DNA from: Gossypium raimondii
Lineage: Eukaryota > Streptophyta > Magnoliopsida > Malvales > Malvaceae
Assembly: GCF_025698545.1 (NCBI RefSeq)
Contig: NC_068565.1
Location: forward strand, 6,758,001-6,822,000
Reading direction: 5' to 3'
Length of the DNA: 64,000 bases
The notes below the pieces were generated by a model, which was not told where the DNA came from, made no database searches, and saw only the letters and a program-made list of their open reading frames with translations. Of the stretch, positions 59,251-64,000 are shown piece after piece. Numbering within the stretch: the first letter of the stretch is position 1; each line of letters opens with the position of its first letter. Both the position numbers and the translations under genes were made by a program.

Positions 59251-60659
59251 GCTTCAGTTAGTAGAAAGAAACAAGAATTATGATTCAAATGATGTGACCA
59301 ACTCCTGGATTATTGTCCCTATATATAGTGTTGGAACTGCTGTGTTTCGTAGTATTATCTGTTATATTTTACTAGCAATGTTGTATAATGTTTGAACTAA
59401 AATTGAAGCATGAACATGGGATATATAGGAACCTTTTGAATGCTTTTATCTTAAGGATTGAAGTCAGGGCTCACAAATGTAATCGATTATCAATAATGAA
59501 AGGATAAAAACTGTTGCTTTGAGGATAAAACATTAATTTGTCCCTTTACTTTGTTCTGAAAAAGTTGAACATTTCTTTAATTTATTCAGATTCAGGATTT
59601 AAAGACAAAATATGTATTCTGCAAGTACACTGCATCCTCTTCAATGTTCAAATTAATTTTATAACGCCAGAAATAGGGGTATATTTTCTCAAATTGAAAG
59701 TCATGGAGCTGCAATATCATGAATGTATGCCAACTATTAAATTAGAATTCCCCTTGTAATTTCGCCAACCTTTTGTTAACACCATATCTTACTGCTGTAA
59801 GGCTCAGTACACTCACTTACAGGTCCTAGTGGTGGCACAAATGTAATGGGTTATACTAATGTCACATTCATTTACTATTTCCACGCACACATACAAAAAT
59901 TATAATTAAAAACATCATGAGTGAGTTTAATCCAAATTTATTATGATGAAGTTAATTTTGGTCGAATTTGTTATTAATTTAGTATTTATAATGATTATAA
60001 CTATTCGTTATTCAAATACATCTATAATATAATATAGACAATATTAATAAATATTAACAATATAGATAATATTTTAGATGGGTATGATAAAATATCAAAC
60101 CAACTTAAAATTTTACATGCGTGATATGTACAAATATCTTGGCAAATTCAATAATGAAATTGTTAAAATATTAATCATATAAAAATTTCAAATAATGTAA
60201 AACCACTTTAATTTTACATGGACATGAGTGGATCCTCCTATTGTTGATATAATAATGGTTGTAGTTATTTATCCTATCACTCCTAAAATGGTAAATTTTT
60301 AATTTAGACCTTTTATAATTTATAAAATTTTAAATTAGTAAGGGTAAAATTGTACTTTTCTCCCCAAAAATAATAAAATTTTGATTTAAACCTTTAAAAA
60401 TTATAAAAATGTAGGCTATTAAACTGATGAAATTGTATTTTTATTATTGTAAAAATATAAAATTTAATTCCAGCCTCCTCCCCTAAAAAATTTTTCTGAC
60501 TCTGTCACAACATATTTCCATTTCCACACACACAAAAAAAATGTAGATGTCCTTCACATTGAAATTTAGAAACATTTTTAGAGATAGGCTTGATGAATTG
60601 AACAAAATTTAGAACACACAAATTTAAAATCCACGAATATAATTAAACATCATTTTAAC
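59251..60659. other. Intergenic DNA upstream of root-cap copy B, no gene seen
   Basis: The upstream flank of copy B, then AT-rich DNA. A phrase near 60470-60510 (CAGCCTCCTCCCC, TTTTTCTGACTCTGTCAC) is typical of a dispersed plant repeat. Confidence 0.5.
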
Positions 60660-60995
60660 GATTTTATTATAGTGAGATTTCATTAGATCTTTTAAATCAA
60701 TGGTTGAAATAAAAAAGGAAAAAAAATCAATCGATGATCATGCTACGTAGGATTTGTATTGAGAAACATTAGTTTATCTTTGAACTAATTCAACCAGTTT
60801 CAACATTAAAAGAATAGAAACTAATTTCTAGAGAAAAACAATTTATTTGGTAATTGATTTAATAAGTTCCAATTACTAACGCAATTTTTTATTTTCTAAC
60901 TATGCTTAATCGAACAGCTACAGCTTTCTTATTTCTATATTTTAACCATGATAAATCTCACGAAATCTCACTATAATAAAATCTCAAATTAAATA
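60660..60995. mobile_element. MITE with about 32-bp inverted ends
   Basis: GATTTTATTATAGTGAGATT at 60660 recurs as its reverse complement near 60965-60995. About 32 bp with three mismatches, continuing imperfectly further inward. About 336 bp overall and no coding frame. Target-site duplication not defined. Confidence 0.7.
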
Positions 60996-61412
60996 TTACT
61001 TTGGCCACATTTTAACTAGCGCATTTTTGTTAACCATGACTAAGATCAACTGTTGAAACAAAAGCGGGAAGTTCATATTATTGAGTCACTAATTGGAATA
61101 TAAGATATCTCCTTAAGAATGTAGGATACTAAAGGTGTAGTAATTTAGGATTGACTGATTCGTAATTAGTAGTTATGTTATACGTCAATAACTTGAGACT
61201 CGAATCCTAGAAAAGATCCAAGCCTCCGACTCATGACCTGACCACAAGAGGATAACAAGGTGAACCAAATTACAAGGTAAGGCTACAGACCCAGCTCGTA
61301 GGAACCTTGCACGAGCTCAAAGGGCAGGATCTCAGGTTCAACTCGCAGAACCAACTCACAAGATAAGGTTACAGACCCGTCTCGGGGGGACTTAGGGAAG
61401 GTCGCAGTGTAA
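60996..61412. other. Repeat-derived intergenic DNA
   Basis: Contains paired phrases AAGGCTACAGACCCAGCTCG and AAGGTTACAGACCCGTCTCG near 61282 and 61362, so a tandem-repeat or LTR leftover. No gene. Confidence 0.4.
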
Positions 61413-62545
61413 CACCCCTAACCCATATCTGTCGTTGGAACAGGGTTACGGATGCATTACTGGAATAAATAGATCAAATACAGATATTTCATATTATTTA
61501 ACATTTATGTCAGATATTATTCATAAAGTCTCTTATATGAGCCCTCGAGGCCCAAAACATACATTAGAAATAAGTCGGGACTAAACCAGGTACTCAGAGA
61601 ATTTTTAGCAAATTCTTAACATTTTTCCAAGGTACAGGGGACACACGCCCATGTGGTCAGGAGATTACTATAGAACAAAGGAAAATAAAACAAAGTAAGC
61701 ATTTAATGCTTAGTAAGTTCGTATAACAGGAGATTAACTTACCATTTAATTCATATTTCTAATAAGCAAATAAACATGCTCAAACCAATTTGGCCAATTG
61801 CCTAAACACATATCCTCATCAAGTTTGTTAGTCATGTAATTCACATAAATACCAAGAAACATGAATGAGCTCATCAATATTTAATTTCCACATACAAGTA
61901 TTCATCACTTCAAGTGTCCATGAACATGTACATATCATATCTTTGTATTTCAAGTATTTCTCATAATAATTCATCTTGAATTCATATCATCTCATATCGA
62001 AACTTTACCCGTTAAGTCATTTAAAATATAGATGGATACAAGGGTAGTACACATAAAGTGTACAAAGCTGTAAACCTGTCAATTCATATTCGGGAGTGCT
62101 CATACGAGCACATAAACTGGAAGCTCTCTCTCGAGCCATATAACGGGAAGCTCATGTGAGCCATGTAATAGGAAGTTTATCCGGGCTGTATAACAGGAAG
62201 CTCATAAGAGGCATATTCAGGAAGCTCCGGATAGCCATATATAGGGAAGTTCAAGCGAGCTATATCGAAAAGCTTCGGAGAGCCATTAATTAGGAAGCTC
62301 ACAAAGAGCCTTTAAACAGAAAGCTCACGAAGGGCCCTATATCAGGACACTCATAAGAGCTGCAGTGTGTCCATAACACATGCAGGATCACAATCGATCG
62401 GGACGCTCCGAAGAGCTATTAACGGGAAGCTCGCAGGAACCATATAGCAGGAAGCTCGAGAGGGCTAATAACGGGACGCTCTTTCGAGCTGTGGTGTGTT
62501 TGCAACAGATGCAAGACCACAACCAATTCGGGAACCTTGTATTTG
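61413..62545 (-). repeat. Partial Gypsy LTR, minus orientation
   Basis: Begins TGTAACACCCCTAACCC, the reverse complement of the 3' end of the solo LTR at 39804-42643, and stays related (GAGCCCTCGAGGCC region; GACACACGCCC near 61640). From about 62095 it holds an array of GGAAGCTC...GAGCCATAT-like units. It ends abruptly where the plus-strand LTR begins. Confidence 0.75.
62095..62480. repeat. GAAGCTC...GAGC short-unit array in the LTR
   Basis: About ten irregular 28-35-bp units with GGAAGCTC and GAGCCATAT words. The homologous part of the solo LTR near 41000-41130 has GCTTATGTGAGC-like counterparts. Confidence 0.7.
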
Positions 62546-62786
62546 TAACAGCCTGATTTTTAGTGATGTCAAAAATAGTGGTTCGAGACCACCAAATTCG
62601 GTAAATAAGCTCGTAATTTTTTATTATTTAATATTTCGAGCTGTGGTGTGTTTGCAACAGATGCAGGACCACAACCAATTCGGGAACCTTGTATTTGTAA
62701 CAGCCTGATTTTTAGTGATGTCGAAAATAGTGGTTCGAGACCACCAAATTCGGTAAATAAGCTCGTAATTTTTTATTATTTAATAT
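62483..62786. repeat. 152-bp tandem duplication across an LTR junction
   Basis: Two copies, 62483-62634 and 62635-62786, differing at a few positions. Each copy carries the end of the minus-strand LTR piece followed by the start (TGTAACAGCCTG) of the plus-strand LTR. Confidence 0.85.
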
Positions 62787-62926
62787 TTATGAGTCAAATG
62801 TGGTTTTTAAAAGATTTTTAAATTAGTAATTTGTGTATTATAAGATTTTATTAGGTTAAGTGATTTAGAAAAGAGGTGTCGAGATCTTGGTCCTATAAAC
62901 CGAGTCCTAAATATTTAGAAAAGAGG

Positions 62927-63531
62927 GTTTAAATGAAGATATCAAGTTGTTAGTTGGGATTCTAGAATTAAAAGAATTTGTTGTACTGGTCGATCGAGCT
63001 CATAAAGCTGAAGAGCTAAGTAAAGAGAAAAAGCAAGCTGAGATTGAAGCCTAAACTTTAAGTAAAAGCTTTACCGAAAAGTTATATCAGTCAGCTTCAA
63101 ATAAGTCAAAGAAAGATCATGACCGTTCTGTTACTTTTGCGGGATATTCTGGGAGAGACAGAAGTATTCAACATTCTAATCCGAGATCTCGGGCTACATC
63201 TGTAGCAAGTGCAGACAGTGTTGGAAATCCCAAACCTAGGTGTAAACACTGTAATAAATTTTATTTTGGTGAGTGTCGTATGAAGAGCGGAGCTTGCTTT
63301 AGATGTGGATCTTATGACCACTATCTTAGAGATTGACCAGAAAAGCCTGAAAATGATACTACTCAATCGTCAAAATTGAGTAATCCTGCTACAAAAGGGA
63401 GACCATCTTGTAATCCCGATATTGTGAGTAGTAGCTGAGGTACGGAAAAAGATTCAACTGTCAAATCTGAAGCACGAGCACCATCAAAAACATATACTAT
63501 TTGTGCACGTAAGGATGCCTCTGAACCTGAT
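62927..63531 (+). pseudogene. Gypsy gag, C-terminal part
   Basis: Translation with stops gives LLVGILELKEFVVLVDRAHK, KSKKDHDRSVTFAGYSGRD and two knuckle-like motifs CKHCNKFYFGEC and CFRCGSYDHYLRD. The last cysteine codon of the second knuckle is now TGA. Another TAA interrupts at about 63051. Non-functional. Confidence 0.75.
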
Positions 63532-64000
63532 GTGATTACTGGTACTTTTTCTCTTATTGATACTGATATAATTGCTTTAATTGATCCTAGTTCAACTCAT
63601 TTATATATCTGCACGAATTTAGTGAATAATAAAAATTTATCTGTTGAGTTCACTAAATTCGTGGTTAAAGTCTCTAACCCCCTAGGTCAGTATGTAAAGG
63701 TGGATAAAATCTGTAAGAAATTTCGTTAATGATACGGGGTTACTATTTTTCGGCTGATTTAATGTTATTGTCATTTGATGAATTTGATGTGATTTTAGGT
63801 ATGGATTGGTTGACTCAGCATGATACCGTGGTAAATCGTAAACAGAAGTACATTGTATTGAAATGTCAGGATGATGAATTACTATGTATTGAATCTAATA
63901 AATTGGATGGTTTGACTAATGTAATATCAGCCATGTCAGCACTGAAATATGTCAGGAAAGGGTGTAATGCTTACCTTGCTTATGTGTTGGACACTAAAAT
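63532..64000 (+). pseudogene. Gypsy protease and start of reverse transcriptase
   Basis: ALIDPSSTHLYICTNLVNNK is the aspartic-protease signature (usually D-P/T-G-S/A; here Pro-Ser replaces the glycine). It stops at 63727. Downstream in another frame comes FDEFDVILGMDWLTQHDTVV and NAYLAYVLDTK, the entry of reverse transcriptase, up to the window edge. Confidence 0.7.

Larger units (their letters stand above)
62546..64000 (+). mobile_element. Gypsy retrotransposon, plus strand, leaves the window
   Basis: The LTR start TGTAACAGCCTGATTTTTAG (first copy at 62546) is related to the solo LTR start. The LTR is cut short; gag-like translation appears from about 62927, so most of the LTR and leader are missing. 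It continues as gag, protease and the start of reverse transcriptase to the right edge. Confidence 0.75.

Noticed and set aside
1..64000. CRISPR arrays, tRNA, rRNA or bacterial-type operons
   Set aside because: No spaced identical repeats with unique spacers, no cloverleaf-like sequences and only eukaryotic gene structures were seen.

Overview
The window is plant nuclear DNA: very AT-rich, with intron-containing genes, plant-type receptor kinase and root-cap proteins, and many nested retrotransposons. The style of the repeats (Ty3/Gypsy LTRs rich in CCGTGTGGCC-like palindromes, and L1-type LINEs ending in an RNase H domain) suggests a Malvaceae genome, probably cotton (Gossypium) or a close relative. 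The species is an inference.

Four conventional genes frame the window. At the left edge (247-3090, minus) is a complete three-exon HAL2-like PAP phosphatase gene. At 52302-54821 (plus) is an intact, intronless THESEUS1-type malectin-like receptor kinase. At 55341-56468 and 58124-59250 (both minus) is a tandem pair of two-exon root-cap/LEA-related secreted proteins. From memory, the Arabidopsis genes At5g54390 (HL), At5g54380 (THE1) and At5g54370 (LEA-related) lie side by side in the same order, so the window looks like one conserved gene block forced apart by about 49 kb of transposons. A possible fifth gene is a 68-codon zinc-ribbon-like frame at 10752-10958.

The 3.1-52.3 kb interval, left to right: AT-rich repeat debris (3.1-9.2 kb); a LINE RNase H remnant, an LTR-like piece and the small frame (9.4-11 kb); several MITE-like inverted-repeat elements (12.4-15.1 kb); a 5'-truncated LINE (15.2-16.3 kb); a minus-strand Ty3/Gypsy element that has lost reverse transcriptase, with a large minisatellite near its 3' end (17.3-28.1 kb); a full-length but dead LINE with a 14-bp target-site duplication (28.2-34.1 kb); a hAT-like MITE (34.16-34.81 kb); non-coding AT-rich DNA; a second MITE copy (38.1-38.6 kb); a LINE split by a 2.84-kb solo LTR with a 5-bp target-site duplication (38.6-47.3 kb); and a 3.5-kb segment (47.7-51.3 kb) carrying exons and introns of a mitochondrial pyruvate dehydrogenase E1-alpha gene.

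Right of the gene block, 60.6-64 kb holds a MITE and a rearranged Gypsy element. In it an inverted partial LTR abuts the start of a plus-strand LTR, a 152-bp tandem duplication spans the junction, and a degenerate gag-protease region runs off the window edge. No rRNA, tRNA or CRISPR was found, and no wholly new system. The unusual content lies in the transposon-driven rearrangements and the captured gene fragment.
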